A DNA stretch of 64,000 nt from JALGWN01 sp964598025 (GCA_964598025.1 CAZRAU010000003.1:16137-80136); one strand, 5' to 3'; shown: positions 53,868 to 63,413, counted from the first letter of the stretch. Translations and numbers: made by a program. The notes: generated from the sequence alone by a model not told the origin.

Positions 53868-54983
53868 TTATTCCTGTTCCGCAAGCCGGAGGGGCATTAC
53901 CAGACATACGTAAGCCTCATCGTCGGGCTCGATCGAAGGTTTCAGTATGGAGGCGCCCACCGCGGTTCCCAGCTCGAACTTCACTTCTTCGCTGTCCGTG
54001 GTCTTAAGAACATCCATGATATACGAGGCGTTATAACCGATCACCATCTCATCGCCTGTATAGGTTGCCGGCACCTGTTCCTCGGCCTCCCCCAGATCGG
54101 GGGTGCTTGCGGTGAGTTTGATACCTTCCTTGGAGAGGTACATCTTTATCTTGTGTGTCTTGGAATCCGCCAGGAGGGACACACGCTTGGTGGCACTCAT
54201 CAGCTCGTTCCGGTCGGCGACCAGAAGGTTCTCATTGGTCTTCGGAATCACCTGTTTGTAATTGGGGAAGGTTCCTTCTATCCTCCGACTGTAGACTATT
54301 GTCTCCCCGACAAAGAAACCCACGAACGCCTTGTCGATGGCAATGCCGATCTCCGCATCCGCCGAGATCAGTCTCGCTACCTGATGAAGTGCCTTTGGCG
54401 GCACTATTACACCGGTGGCTTCCTTGACCGGGAACTTTCCGCTTATGCCCATTCGCGCCAGTCTGTGGCCGTCGGTGCCCACCATGGCGAGTTCATCCTG
54501 CGACAGCTCCCAGAGGACGCCGCTCAAGACCGGCCGCGTATCGTCTTTCGCGACCGAATAGACGCTTCGTCTTATCATCTTATCCAGTGCATCACCGCTT
54601 ATGTTTATGCGCTCCACCTTCTCAAGATCGGCCACCCTCGGGAACTGGTCCTTTTCCATACCCATCACTTTGAAATTGGCCCGGCCGGAGCTTATAGCTA
54701 TGCGGGTCCCATCCACTTCCATCTCCACTTCGTCACCTGGAAGCTCGCGGACTATCTCTTGCAGGCGCTTCGCCGCAACGGTTATGGATCCTTCCTTCAT
54801 CACTTCACATTCAACCAGGCTAATGACTGAGATATCCAGGTCGGTGGCGGAAACTCTGAGCTTCTTCTGCTTCGTTTCCAATAGCAGGTTGGAGAGCACC
54901 GGAATCGAGGAAGTTGTAGGCACTACTCCGGTCACCAACCCCAGCAGTCTCGAGAACTTGTCTTGGTCTACCCTTACTTTCAT
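53868..54983 (-). CDS. dnaN: DNA polymerase III sliding clamp (beta)
   Basis: 371 aa; three-domain clamp that tethers DNA polymerase. Starts MKVRVDQDKFSRLLGLVTGV, ends VCLVMPLRL, the expected extremes of the family, with the AAKRLQEIVREL and GHRLARM segments in place. AGGAGGGG lies 4 nt before the ATG. It is driven by its own promoter (55013-55041) in addition to any dnaA read-through, and followed by recF. Confidence 0.97.
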   Translation of the reverse strand: MKVRVDQDKFSRLLGLVTGVVPTTSSIPVLSNLLLETKQKKLRVSATDLDISVISLVECEVMKEGSITVAAKRLQEIVRELPGDEVEMEVDGTRIAISSGRANFKVMGMEKDQFPRVADLEKVERINISGDALDKMIRRSVYSVAKDDTRPVLSGVLWELSQDELAMVGTDGHRLARMGISGKFPVKEATGVIVPPKALHQVARLISADAEIGIAIDKAFVGFFVGETIVYSRRIEGTFPNYKQVIPKTNENLLVADRNELMSATKRVSLLADSKTHKIKMYLSKEGIKLTASTPDLGEAEEQVPATYTGDEMVIGYNASYIMDVLKTTDSEEVKFELGTAVGASILKPSIEPDDEAYVCLVMPLRLAEQE

Positions 54984-55296
54984 CTTCCCCTCCTCTTCTC
55001 GATCGGAAGTCTATTTTAGGCAAAAGACCTTCGGGTGTCAAAGTGTTTTTGGAGTGGGTCGGGAGCGGTTTTGCTGTTACTATTCTAGAATATTAAATAG
55101 AAGTAGAACTACTAGTAGAGTGCGTGGATATGTGGAGAACCGTGGGTTCCGGTTGCGTTTCTTTGCATTAGCCCCGGGTGGGATATGCACCGCATGTGGG
55201 TGAGCTGTGGAAAGGTCCCAGGGTTTTCAACAGGTTCGAGCATCGCGCACATAGTTCACAGGTCTTCCAGAGGTGATGCACCGGGTTATCCACAGG
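54984..55296. other. dnaA-dnaN spacer: DnaA boxes and AT-rich segment (candidate oriC half)
   Basis: Perfect box TTATCCACA at 55286-55294, right after the dnaA stop; near-boxes on the other strand at 55131-55139 (TGTGGAGAA) and 55206-55214 (TGTGGAAAG), and TTTTCAACA at 55224-55232. An AT-rich run, roughly 55074-55120, could be the unwinding element. The dnaN promoter is inside. Confidence 0.7.
55013..55041 (-). promoter_or_regulatory. dnaN promoter
   Basis: TTGACA (55036-55041), 17 bp, TAAAAT (55013-55018), minus strand. Strong match. Confidence 0.7.
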
Positions 55297-56640
55297 TTAT
55301 GAAGACTGCCTCACGGCATCCACCAGCCGGTCTGTGAGCTCCTGGAAGCTGGGATCGGTTCTTATCTTTTCACCTATCTTGTCGCACGCGTGCATGACGG
55401 TCGTGTGATCACGTTTGCCGAAGGCCATGCCGATATCGGTCAGCGATGCATTGGTGAGCATGCGAGCCAGGTACATGGCAACCTGTCTGGGGAAGGCAAT
55501 CGCGGTTGTCCGTTTGCGGCTGACGAGGGCTTCGGGTGAAATCCTGAAGTGCCCCGCGACCACACGTTTTATGTCATCGACCGTGATGGTTCTGGTTTCG
55601 GGCAGCAGGATGTCCTTCAACACTTCGCCCGCCAGGTCCCTCGTTATCTCCTGGCCGGTCACCGAGGAGAATGCCACGAGCTTCACCAACGATCCTTCAA
55701 GCTCCCGGATATTGGATTTGACCGCCTCCCCAATCATGTGAAAGACCTCGTCGGGGATCTCGAGGCCGTCGGCTTCGGCTTTCTTCTTGAGGATCGCCAC
55801 ACGGGTTTCAAAATCGGGGGGCTGGATGTCGGTCACCAGCCCCCACTCGAATCTCGAGACCAGCCTTTCCTCCAGGGTCGGGATTTCCTTCGGCGGCCGG
55901 TCGCTGGTGAGTACGATCTGCTTGTGCGCGTCGTAAAGGGAGTTGAAGGTGTGAAAGAACTCTTCCTGAGTGCTTTCCTTGCCGGCGAGAAACTGCACAT
56001 CATCGATGAGGAGCACATCCATACCACGGTACTTGTTCCGGAAGGCGATGGTACTGCCGTGCTGTATGGAATAGATCATCTCGTTCATGAATTTCTCAGC
56101 CGACACATAACACACCCTGAGTTCGGGCTTGTTGCTGAGGACCTGGTTCCCAATGGCCTGCATGATATGTGTCTTGCCCAGTCCGACGCCGCCATATATA
56201 AACAATGGGTTATATGAATGGGCGGGATTCTCGGCAACGGCACGGGCAGCTGCGTGTGCAAACTTGTTGCTTCCTCCTACCACAAAGCTCTTGAAGGTAT
56301 ACTTGGGGTTAAGATTGGTGCCGATTGCCCTACTTCTCTGAACGGCAGCCGGTACGGGGTCTGTGGTGGCCTCGGGTGGAGGCCGATCGGATGATAGAAT
56401 GGAGAACCTGAGTTCGAAGTCACGCCCGGATACCTGCCTGAGAGCATCTCTTATGATGTCCGAATGGTGCTCCTCAAGCCAGGTGGCAAAGAACTTGCTA
56501 GGCACCCCTATTGTGAAATACGCCTCGTCTATCCCCAGCGCCTTCGCAGGCAAGATCCAGGTCTCGATGTTGTGACGATCGATCTTCCTGTCCAGAAGCA
56601 CTACGGCCTGTTTCCAGATCTCATCCGCAGATGTTACCAT
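55297..56640 (-). CDS. dnaA: Chromosomal replication initiator DnaA
   Basis: 447 aa. N-terminal domain I (IWKQAVVLLDRKIDRHNIETWI), a short linker, then AAA+ domain with Walker A GGVGLGKTHIMQAIG, Walker B VLLIDDVQFL, and the C-terminal DNA-binding signature RDHTTVMHACDKI. The start at 56640 has GGGGAG 8 nt upstream; the ATG at 56664 is unsupported. Boxes flank the gene on both sides, so it sits inside the origin. Confidence 0.97.
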   Translation of the reverse strand: MVTSADEIWKQAVVLLDRKIDRHNIETWILPAKALGIDEAYFTIGVPSKFFATWLEEHHSDIIRDALRQVSGRDFELRFSILSSDRPPPEATTDPVPAAVQRSRAIGTNLNPKYTFKSFVVGGSNKFAHAAARAVAENPAHSYNPLFIYGGVGLGKTHIMQAIGNQVLSNKPELRVCYVSAEKFMNEMIYSIQHGSTIAFRNKYRGMDVLLIDDVQFLAGKESTQEEFFHTFNSLYDAHKQIVLTSDRPPKEIPTLEERLVSRFEWGLVTDIQPPDFETRVAILKKKAEADGLEIPDEVFHMIGEAVKSNIRELEGSLVKLVAFSSVTGQEITRDLAGEVLKDILLPETRTITVDDIKRVVAGHFRISPEALVSRKRTTAIAFPRQVAMYLARMLTNASLTDIGMAFGKRDHTTVMHACDKIGEKIRTDPSFQELTDRLVDAVRQSS

Positions 56641-57114
56641 TTCCGCTTCTCCCCAACCATCCACAGTCTATCCACAATCCCAGATCTGCTTGACACAACG
56701 TCATCAAGCGCAAGGTCATGACAGGTCTTTGTCATATCATGGAGTTATGAAACCCCCATGTTTTCCACAGCCGTTGATAATCATCTAATATCCTGTCGAT
56801 GCGACAGTTAAGCGAATATTGCCTAATGATACACACCTCTTATCCACAAGCGACTTGCACATGCGACAGGGTCATTCGAGCTCCGAAAGCGGAGAGCCGC
56901 GACTAGCCTGGGCGGGTCCGGAGTTATCCACATGAGGACGTACCCAACCCGCATGCTGGCATGTTAGCATGGAGCCCTGGTGGAGGCAAGCTCTTTTTTG
57001 GTAGCGCGAGGTCATGGAAAATAGGTGGCCTCTCGCCTAAAATCTCTTGACAATCAAGGGGATTACGACTTAGAATCCCTCAAGTCGAAGTGTATTTGAG
57101 GGGGGGGATTTGGT
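56641..57114. other. oriC: dnaA-rpmH spacer: main oriC candidate
   Basis: Five DnaA-box-like 9-mers: CCATCCACA (56657), CTATCCACA (56668), TTTTCCACA (56761) and two perfect TTATCCACA (56840-56848, 56934-56942). Between them an AT-rich stretch (about 56774-56835) holds the inverted repeat CTGTCG/CGACAG (56793-56807), and ATGACA/TGTCAT lies at about 56718-56735. A CTCCG/CGGAG hairpin follows at about 56881. The rpmH promoter is at the right end. No clear dnaA promoter was found. Confidence 0.75.
57047..57076 (+). promoter_or_regulatory. rpmH operon promoter
   Basis: TTGACA (57047-57052), 18 bp, TAGAAT (57071-57076), plus strand. Confidence 0.65.
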
Positions 57115-57249
57115 TTGAAAAGAACATACCAACCGCACAATAGGAAACGTAAGACTACTCACGGGTTTCGCAAACGGTCCAGCAGCAAGGCGGGTAAACA
57201 GGTGTTGCAGCGGCGCAGGAAGCGGGGCAGGAAGAAGCTTGCCGTCTGA
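57115..57249 (+). CDS. rpmH: 50S ribosomal protein L34
   Basis: 44 aa, the full size of L34. A TTG start at 57115 follows a Shine-Dalgarno of GAGGGGGGGG. The product begins MKRTYQPHNRKRKTTHGFR, an exact family signature, and is very Arg/Lys-rich throughout, ending RGRKKLAV. The rnpA start lies inside its last codons. Too short to be caught by a simple length cut-off. Confidence 0.95.
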   Translation: MKRTYQPHNRKRKTTHGFRKRSSSKAGKQVLQRRRKRGRKKLAV

Positions 57250-57601
57250 AGAGGGCCTCAAGCCGAGTGAGCGAATCCGGCAGGAATGTGAATACAGACA
57301 AGTAATTAGGAAAGGGCGGTTGATAACGGGCGAGGCGTTCAAGGCGTATTTTCTCATATCCGACCGCTTGGATCGAAAGGCCGGTTTCATCGCCGGCAAG
57401 CACGTTGGGAATGCAGTTCTCAGAAACCGTGCCAAACGTCTGCTCAAAGAAACCTACAGATTGCTAAAAAACCAACTCCCGGTATGTGGCTTCTGGGTGG
57501 TGTTTGTGGCCAAGAGCAACGCGGCAACGGCGACTCTGGGGGAGATAAGGAATGAAATGGTATGGATGTTCGAGGAGTACGGGCTGCTGAAGTCGGTATA
57601 G
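57239..57601 (+). CDS. rnpA: Ribonuclease P protein component
   Basis: 120 aa protein subunit of RNase P. The family motif GNAVLRNRAKRLLKE is present, with the aromatic-rich N-terminal half (EYRQVIRKGRLITG). The TTG start at 57239 overlaps rpmH by 11 bases, with AGGAAG just upstream. The 3' end overlaps the open frame of yidD. Confidence 0.94.
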   Translation: MPSEEGLKPSERIRQECEYRQVIRKGRLITGEAFKAYFLISDRLDRKAGFIAGKHVGNAVLRNRAKRLLKETYRLLKNQLPVCGFWVVFVAKSNAATATLGEIRNEMVWMFEEYGLLKSV

Positions 57602-57612
57602 GTGGACGGGCC

Positions 57613-57822
57613 GTGGTGGGGTTGGCTCTCGCGATAATCAGACTTTACCGCCTTATACTCTCACCGGTGCTGCCGAGATCCTGCAGATTCATACCGTCGT
57701 GTTCGGAATACGCAGAGCAAGCCTTAAGCAAACATGGCATACTGAGGGGCCTCAAGCTGAGTGCCTTGAGGATTCTCAGATGCCATCCCTTTGGCGGAAG
57801 CGGTATCGATCCGGTCCCGTAG
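57613..57822 (+). CDS. yidD: Membrane protein insertion efficiency factor YidD
   Basis: 69 aa. Family motif LILSPVLPRSCRFIPSCSEYA and the conserved CHPFGGSG. A GTG at 57613 is preferred for the usual length (~70-85 aa); the frame is open back to an ATG at 57562 inside rnpA. Located between rnpA and yidC as in many genomes; small amphipathic protein at the inner membrane aiding YidC. Confidence 0.9.
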   Translation: MVGLALAIIRLYRLILSPVLPRSCRFIPSCSEYAEQALSKHGILRGLKLSALRILRCHPFGGSGIDPVP

Positions 57823-57832
57823 GAGATAGCGA

Positions 57833-59485
57833 GTGGAAAGACGTGCCCTGATAGCATTTGTGCTTATGTTCCTGGTCTTGGTCGGTCATATGATGATAAC
57901 CTCGCGCGCCCGACGCCAGGCACCAGCCGAGGCACCAGACACGGGGGTTGCCGAAGAAGTAATCCGACCGGAGGAGGTGATGCAAGAACCCGATACTATG
58001 CTCGCCCAACCTCGTGCGGGTATCGGGATGCCGGTGGAAGAGGCACCGGCCAAGGAAGTGGTTGTGGCGACTCCGCTCTATACCGCTAGGTTTTCCAGCG
58101 TTGGCGGTGTGATCCGGAGTTTCAGATTGCATGAGTATCTTTCCGTTGAGGATAGGCCGGTCGAGCTGATACCCGAGGCCGAGAGCAGGCCGCTCGAGGT
58201 CGTGCTCCTTACGGATGGAGGCGGCCGTGTCGACCTGTCACGGGCCGTCTGGAGGGTATCCGCGGATTCACTGGGCCTCGGGGAGGGATCGGAGGCGAGT
58301 CTGGTCTTTGAATTGGAGACCGAAAGCGGTCTCAGTGTGACCAAGACCTGTCAGTTCGTGGGTGATGCCTATATCTTCGGTGTGGATGTGCGGGTCGCCG
58401 GCCCGGGCAGCGACCTGGTACGTGGGCTGGAACTCGGATGGGGTTCCGGCCTGAGCGTGACCGAGACCCATCGCGAGAAGGACGATCTCAGTAGCTTCAC
58501 GAGCCTTACGCTCACATCGGATGGTATCGAGAAAGCCAACAGACGGAACGTCAAGGATGGGGCCGACATCACCGTAAGCGGTGACGTCAAGTGGGTCGGC
58601 GTGAAGACCAAGTACTTCCTTGCCGCGGTGATACCCATAGAGACCGAGGAGGCGGTCTCGCATGCTTTCCGTGCAACTGAAAACGCCATAGGTATTGCGC
58701 TGGAGGTCCCGCTCTCCGGCGCAGGATCCAAGGAATTCATGGTTTATGCAGGGCCGCTGGATCACGGAAGGCTCAAGGAGTTGGGCTACGGGCTCGACAA
58801 GGCGGTGGATTTCGGATGGTCCTGGATAAGCCCTCTCAGCAGACTGATATTCAGGTTTATGCTCCTCGTGCACAAAGCGATTCCCAATTATGGAGTCGTC
58901 ATAATCCTGCTGTCGGCGCTGACCAAGCTGCTCTTCTGGCCTTTGACTCAGAAGAGCTTCAAGTCGATGAGGGAAATGCAGAAGATCCAGCCGGCAATGG
59001 CTGAACTCAAGGAGAAGCACAAGAACGACCCGCAGAAGCTCAACAAGGCCATGATGGAGCTTTACAAGGAGCGTGGGGTGAATCCCGTGGGGGGGTGTTT
59101 CCCCATGTTGTTGCAGATGCCGGTGTTCATAGCCCTCTTTAACGTGCTGCGCACGACGATCGAACTCAGGGGGGCGCCCTTCATGCTCTGGATACGCGAT
59201 CTGTCTGCCCCGGATGTCGTGGCCCACATGCCGTTTTCGCTTCCCTTCATCGGCAACACACTTAGCCTGCTTCCGATTCTCATGGGCGTGGCAATGTTCG
59301 TCCAGCAGAAGATGCAGTCCACCGATCCCAAGCAGGCGGCATTGACCTATATGATGCCGATATTGTTTACCTTCCTGTTTTTCAGATTTCCGTCGGGCCT
59401 TGTGTTATATTGGCTTGTGAACAACGTCCTGACCATAGGCCATCAGTACTTATTGATGAGGGCGGACAGAACGCAGGAAGCCTAA
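57833..59485 (+). CDS. yidC: Membrane protein insertase YidC
   Basis: 550 aa. N-terminal signal-anchor helix (LIAFVLMFLVLVGHMM), a large periplasmic beta-sandwich domain (~80-320) characteristic of Gram-negative YidC, then the Oxa1 core with five helices: PNYGVVIILLSALTKLLFWP, the C1 helical hairpin (MREMQKIQPAMAELKEKH), and GGCFPMLLQMPVFIALF. The GTG start has AGGAGA upstream. Followed after 17 bp by jag. Confidence 0.96.
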   Translation: MERRALIAFVLMFLVLVGHMMITSRARRQAPAEAPDTGVAEEVIRPEEVMQEPDTMLAQPRAGIGMPVEEAPAKEVVVATPLYTARFSSVGGVIRSFRLHEYLSVEDRPVELIPEAESRPLEVVLLTDGGGRVDLSRAVWRVSADSLGLGEGSEASLVFELETESGLSVTKTCQFVGDAYIFGVDVRVAGPGSDLVRGLELGWGSGLSVTETHREKDDLSSFTSLTLTSDGIEKANRRNVKDGADITVSGDVKWVGVKTKYFLAAVIPIETEEAVSHAFRATENAIGIALEVPLSGAGSKEFMVYAGPLDHGRLKELGYGLDKAVDFGWSWISPLSRLIFRFMLLVHKAIPNYGVVIILLSALTKLLFWPLTQKSFKSMREMQKIQPAMAELKEKHKNDPQKLNKAMMELYKERGVNPVGGCFPMLLQMPVFIALFNVLRTTIELRGAPFMLWIRDLSAPDVVAHMPFSLPFIGNTLSLLPILMGVAMFVQQKMQSTDPKQAALTYMMPILFTFLFFRFPSGLVLYWLVNNVLTIGHQYLLMRADRTQEA

Positions 59486-59502
59486 ACCACCGGAGGATAA
59501 CT

Positions 59503-60195
59503 ATGCAGAACCAGGAAGTAACCTCGGACCAGATTGTAGATGAAGCCAAGACCGTTGATGACGCCATCGAAAAGGGGCTCCAGCGGCTCGGGATTACCCG
59601 CGAAGAGGCCGATATCGAGGTGCTCGACGAGGGTAGCAAAGGTGTTCTCAACTTCATAGGAACCAAGCCTGCCAAGGTCGTGGTCCGGAAGAAGGACGAC
59701 ACGACCGGCACGGCTGCCAAGATCGAGGAATTGCTGTCCAACGTATTGACGCTCATGAAGGTGGACAGCCAGGTAGGCGTGAGAATCGAAGAGGATATCC
59801 ACAAAGTCAAGATAGATACCGCAGGAGCCGACGGCCTTCTTATAGGCAAGAAGGGACAGAACCTCGAGGCCCTGGAACACCTCTTGAGGCGTATGGTGGG
59901 CAAGCAGCTCAAGCGCAGTGTCAGAATGCAGATTGACGTTGGCGGCTACAGGCAGCGCCGTGTTGCGGCCCTGAAGAGCAAGGCCATCTCCCTGGCCTCG
60001 AGGGTGAAGGCAAGCGGCAAGGAGATGCAGGTGGAGCCGCTGCCCGCTGCTGAACGCCGCATCATCCATCTGGCTTTGGTGGGAGACCCGCAGGTCAAGA
60101 CCTTCACGATCGGCGATGGGGAACTCAAGAACGTCGTAATCGCGCCTCAGCGCAGGAACGCCAGAGTCCCGGAGGAGATGGAGCAAAGAGGTTGA
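59503..60195 (+). CDS. jag: Jag/KhpB RNA-binding protein
   Basis: 230 aa. Jag_N domain (VDDAIEKGLQRLGITREEADI), a KH-like domain with the GKKGQNLEALEHLLRRMV loop, and a C-terminal R3H domain (ERRIIHLAL). GGAGG lies 7 nt before ATG 59503. The stop overlaps the mnmE start by 4 bases (TTGA). Jag is linked to cell division and RNA binding in other bacteria; it travels with yidC. Confidence 0.9.
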   Translation: MQNQEVTSDQIVDEAKTVDDAIEKGLQRLGITREEADIEVLDEGSKGVLNFIGTKPAKVVVRKKDDTTGTAAKIEELLSNVLTLMKVDSQVGVRIEEDIHKVKIDTAGADGLLIGKKGQNLEALEHLLRRMVGKQLKRSVRMQIDVGGYRQRRVAALKSKAISLASRVKASGKEMQVEPLPAAERRIIHLALVGDPQVKTFTIGDGELKNVVIAPQRRNARVPEEMEQRG

Positions 60196-61547
60196 ACGGC
60201 TCGACCATAGTAGCTCTCGCGACCTCTCCCGGCCCTGGGGCCATAAGCGTCATCCGAGTCAGCGGCGAAGCCTCTTTGGCAATATGCGATAAGGTCTTCC
60301 ACGGAAAGACGCCGCCGTCTCGGGCTGCGGACCGATCGGCTATCCTGGGTGAGATAATAGCCTCGGACGACTCTCCGATCGACCAGGTGATGGTGCTTGT
60401 GATGAGAGCCCCCCGGTCGCTCACCGGTGAGGATGTCGTGGAGATAAGCTGTCATGGGGGCTATCTGGCTCCGAGGCTGGTCTTGAGGAGGCTGATCGAG
60501 GAGGGGGCGGACCCCGCCGGGCCCGGGGAATTCACCAGACGGGCTTTCCTTAATGGCAAGCTGGACCTTGCGCAGGCCGAGGCGGTCATCGACATAGTCC
60601 GCGCCGGCAGCGAGAAGGCGCTCAAGGTGGCTGTCAGGCAGCTCAAGGGAGATCTGTCCGAGCGGTTCGAGGAGATGGAGCACGACCTTTTCGAGATACT
60701 TACCAGGATCGAGGCAAACATAGACTTCGCGGACGAGGAGGGAATCGCCGTTCTCGGCCGGGAAGAACTGGCGGGCAGTCTGGAAACCTCCATTGGCAGG
60801 ATGGAGCAGGTGCTTGTCGCTTATGAGCAGGGCAGGCACATAAGGCAAGGGCTGGATGTTGTGATCGTGGGCAAGCCCAATGTTGGGAAATCCAGCATTT
60901 TCAATCGGCTGGTCGGCGAGGACCGCGTGATCACCAGCGACGCACCGGGGACGACCCGGGATGTTGTGGATGGCCTGGTGAGCGTTAACGGTGCGGTACT
61001 CAGGCTTCATGACACGGCCGGCCTGGGTGTGGGAACCGGAGAGATTGAGCGCGAGGCCATGGGTAGAACCCGGCGTACGCTTGGAGATGCCGACCTTGCA
61101 CTGGTTGTTATCGATGCGAGCCGGCCGCTTTCAAGCGAAGATCGGGAAGTTCTTGGTGAGGTGGCAGGCAAACCCCATCTCGTCGTGGCGAACAAAAGCG
61201 ATCTGCCTATGCAGGCTGCCTTGGATGAGTTCGAGGAAGCCCTGAGACTCTCGGCCCTTGAGGGATGGGGAGTGCCGGACCTGATGGCCGATCTCCGGGA
61301 GTTTGCTCATAGAAGTCTGGGGGATCTTGACTTCGAGGTGCTGGTCAGCGAGCGCCATGCTGCCTGTGTCAGGGAGGCTCTGGGAAGCCTCAGACGGGCA
61401 GTGGATGCCGTGAGTGAGGGGTTACCCCTTGAGTTTCCAGCCTCGGATATCAGACATGCGATGGATTGTCTGGGCGAAGTGACCGGGCGCAAGGTCGCCC
61501 GGCATGTCCTGGATGAGATCTTCTCGAGATTCTGCATAGGCAAGTAG
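60192..61547 (+). CDS. mnmE: tRNA uridine-5-carboxymethylaminomethyl GTPase MnmE
   Basis: 451 aa. N-terminal folate-binding domain (TIVALATSPGPGAISVIRVSG), helical domain, and inserted G domain with G1 GKPNVGKSS, G3 DTAG, G4 NKSD. The C-terminus is FCIGK, with the conserved Cys. TTG start overlaps jag. Works with MnmG on U34 of tRNAs. Confidence 0.96.
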   Translation: MNGSTIVALATSPGPGAISVIRVSGEASLAICDKVFHGKTPPSRAADRSAILGEIIASDDSPIDQVMVLVMRAPRSLTGEDVVEISCHGGYLAPRLVLRRLIEEGADPAGPGEFTRRAFLNGKLDLAQAEAVIDIVRAGSEKALKVAVRQLKGDLSERFEEMEHDLFEILTRIEANIDFADEEGIAVLGREELAGSLETSIGRMEQVLVAYEQGRHIRQGLDVVIVGKPNVGKSSIFNRLVGEDRVITSDAPGTTRDVVDGLVSVNGAVLRLHDTAGLGVGTGEIEREAMGRTRRTLGDADLALVVIDASRPLSSEDREVLGEVAGKPHLVVANKSDLPMQAALDEFEEALRLSALEGWGVPDLMADLREFAHRSLGDLDFEVLVSERHAACVREALGSLRRAVDAVSEGLPLEFPASDIRHAMDCLGEVTGRKVARHVLDEIFSRFCIGK

Positions 61548-61550
61548 AAA

Positions 61551-61566
61551 TGTTTCACGTGAAACA
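61551..61566. promoter_or_regulatory. parS: parS, perfect ParB-binding palindrome
   Basis: TGTTTCACGTGAAACA, the 16-bp consensus parS. It fills the mnmE-mnmG gap and ends two bases before the mnmG ATG, where a ribosome site would be expected. Confidence 0.95.
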
Positions 61567-61568
61567 CT

Positions 61569-63413
61569 ATGCCCATTTACTATCCTAAGACCTATGATGT
61601 GATTGTGATCGGCGCAGGCCATGCCGGCTGTGAGGCGGCCCTGGCTGCGGCCCGAATGGGATGCAGTACGCTTCTCCTCACGCTCAATATCGAGAACCTG
61701 GCCCAGATGTCATGCAATCCTGCGATCGGCGGATTGGCTAAGTCACATCTTGTAAAAGAAATAGACGCCCTCGGTGGCGAGATGGGCCGCATTGCCGATC
61801 TGACGGCACTTCAGATGAGGATGCTCAACAAGAGCCGGGGACCGGCTGTCTGGTCGCTCAGGTCGCAGAACGACAGACAGCTCTATCGGCTCCACATGCG
61901 GCGGGTGGTCGAGGGCCAGCAGCGTCTGGATTTGAGGCAGGCACTTGTGGAGGGCCTGCTCGTCGGTCATGGACGTGTCGCCGGTGTCGAAACGGAGACG
62001 GGTTACCGCTTCCGGGCCGGTGCGGTGATTGTGGCGACGGGGACCTTCCTGCGGGGAACCATTCATATCGGGCTCAAGAAGTTTCCGGGCGGCAGGAATG
62101 GTGAGCGCGCGAGCATGGGGCTTGCGGAGCATCTCAAGACCGGCGGTTTCGACATGGGAAGGCTCAAGACCGGGACTTCACCGAGAGTCAACGGCAGGTC
62201 GATAGGCTTTGAGGGCCTCACCCCGGAAGAGGGTGATGCGGATATCGCGGCCTTTTCCCACAGGACCCGGGAACGCATAGTCTCCAGTGCGGCCTGCTAT
62301 ATCACGCGGACCAATGAGGGTACGCATGGGATCATCCGGTCGGGGCTCGATAGATCCCCGCTTTTCACGGGGCGCATTGAAGGGGTCGGTCCGCGCTACT
62401 GCCCGTCGATCGAGGACAAAGTCACGAGATTCCCGGACCGGAAGAGCCATGCGCTCTTTCTCGAACCCGAGGGAGCGCACACGCTCGAATACTACATAAG
62501 CGGGCTCGCAACGAGTCTTCCGGAAGACATTCAGATAGCAATGGTCAGATCAATTGCCGGCCTCGAGCAGGCAGAGATAACTCGCCCCGGGTATGCGGTC
62601 GAGTATGATTTTGTAAGACCTACGGAGCTCTATCCCACGCTTGAAACCAAGCGGACCGAGGGCCTCTTCCTGGCCGGTCAGATAAACGGCACGAGCGGAT
62701 ATGAAGAGGCGGGGGCCCAAGGTATGGTCGCCGGCATAAACGCGGCGCTCAAGGTGACCGGCGGAGGTGAGTTCGTGCTTGGCCGGGACGAAGCCTACAT
62801 CGGGGTCATGATAGATGATCTTGTTACTTGTGGTACTGAAGAACCTTATAGGATGTTCACGTCGAGGGCGGAGCACCGGCTGATTCTCAGGCAGGACAAT
62901 GCCGATGAGCGGCTGATGGAATACGGCCGCAGGTTCGGGCTCGTGCCGGCTGAGGCCCTGACCCGGGTCAAGAAGCGGATGGAGGCTCTATATGAGGTGA
63001 TGGCAACTCTTGACCGCGAGCGAGTCAAGCAAGGCGAAGACAGCATCACACTCAAGCGTCTCCTCAGGCGGCCGGAGATGGGTTGGCGGGACATCGTCGC
63101 CCTGGCCCCATCGCTGGCCCGGTACGGAACCGAGGTCTTGAGCCGTGTAGAGACTGAGGTCAAGTACGAGGGTTACATAAGACGGGAGATCACGGAGGCC
63201 CACGACCTGAGGCGGAAGGAGGGCAAGCGGATACCGGATCGGCTCGACTACGCCTGCGTGCCCGGGCTTTCGCTCGAGGCGACCGAGAAGTTCAGGCTTG
63301 TGCGGCCGCGGTCGATCGGCCAGGCGGCAAGGGTACCGGGAATAACTCCGGCGGATATCTCTACCATATTGATTCACATCGAGAAGGAGCTGAGGACGCC
63401 CAAGGATGAATGA
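61569..63413 (+). CDS. mnmG: tRNA uridine-5-carboxymethylaminomethyl enzyme MnmG
   Basis: 614 aa FAD-dependent partner of MnmE. N-terminal FAD motif VIGAGHAGCEAALAAARMG, family blocks MSCNPAIGGLAKSHLVKEID and GPAVWSLRSQNDR, and LRPTELYPTLETK-like segments (VRPTELYPTLETK); C-terminal helical tail. No Shine-Dalgarno precedes the ATG because parS occupies the spot. The rsmG start is inside its end. Confidence 0.96.
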   Translation: MPIYYPKTYDVIVIGAGHAGCEAALAAARMGCSTLLLTLNIENLAQMSCNPAIGGLAKSHLVKEIDALGGEMGRIADLTALQMRMLNKSRGPAVWSLRSQNDRQLYRLHMRRVVEGQQRLDLRQALVEGLLVGHGRVAGVETETGYRFRAGAVIVATGTFLRGTIHIGLKKFPGGRNGERASMGLAEHLKTGGFDMGRLKTGTSPRVNGRSIGFEGLTPEEGDADIAAFSHRTRERIVSSAACYITRTNEGTHGIIRSGLDRSPLFTGRIEGVGPRYCPSIEDKVTRFPDRKSHALFLEPEGAHTLEYYISGLATSLPEDIQIAMVRSIAGLEQAEITRPGYAVEYDFVRPTELYPTLETKRTEGLFLAGQINGTSGYEEAGAQGMVAGINAALKVTGGGEFVLGRDEAYIGVMIDDLVTCGTEEPYRMFTSRAEHRLILRQDNADERLMEYGRRFGLVPAEALTRVKKRMEALYEVMATLDRERVKQGEDSITLKRLLRRPEMGWRDIVALAPSLARYGTEVLSRVETEVKYEGYIRREITEAHDLRRKEGKRIPDRLDYACVPGLSLEATEKFRLVRPRSIGQAARVPGITPADISTILIHIEKELRTPKDE

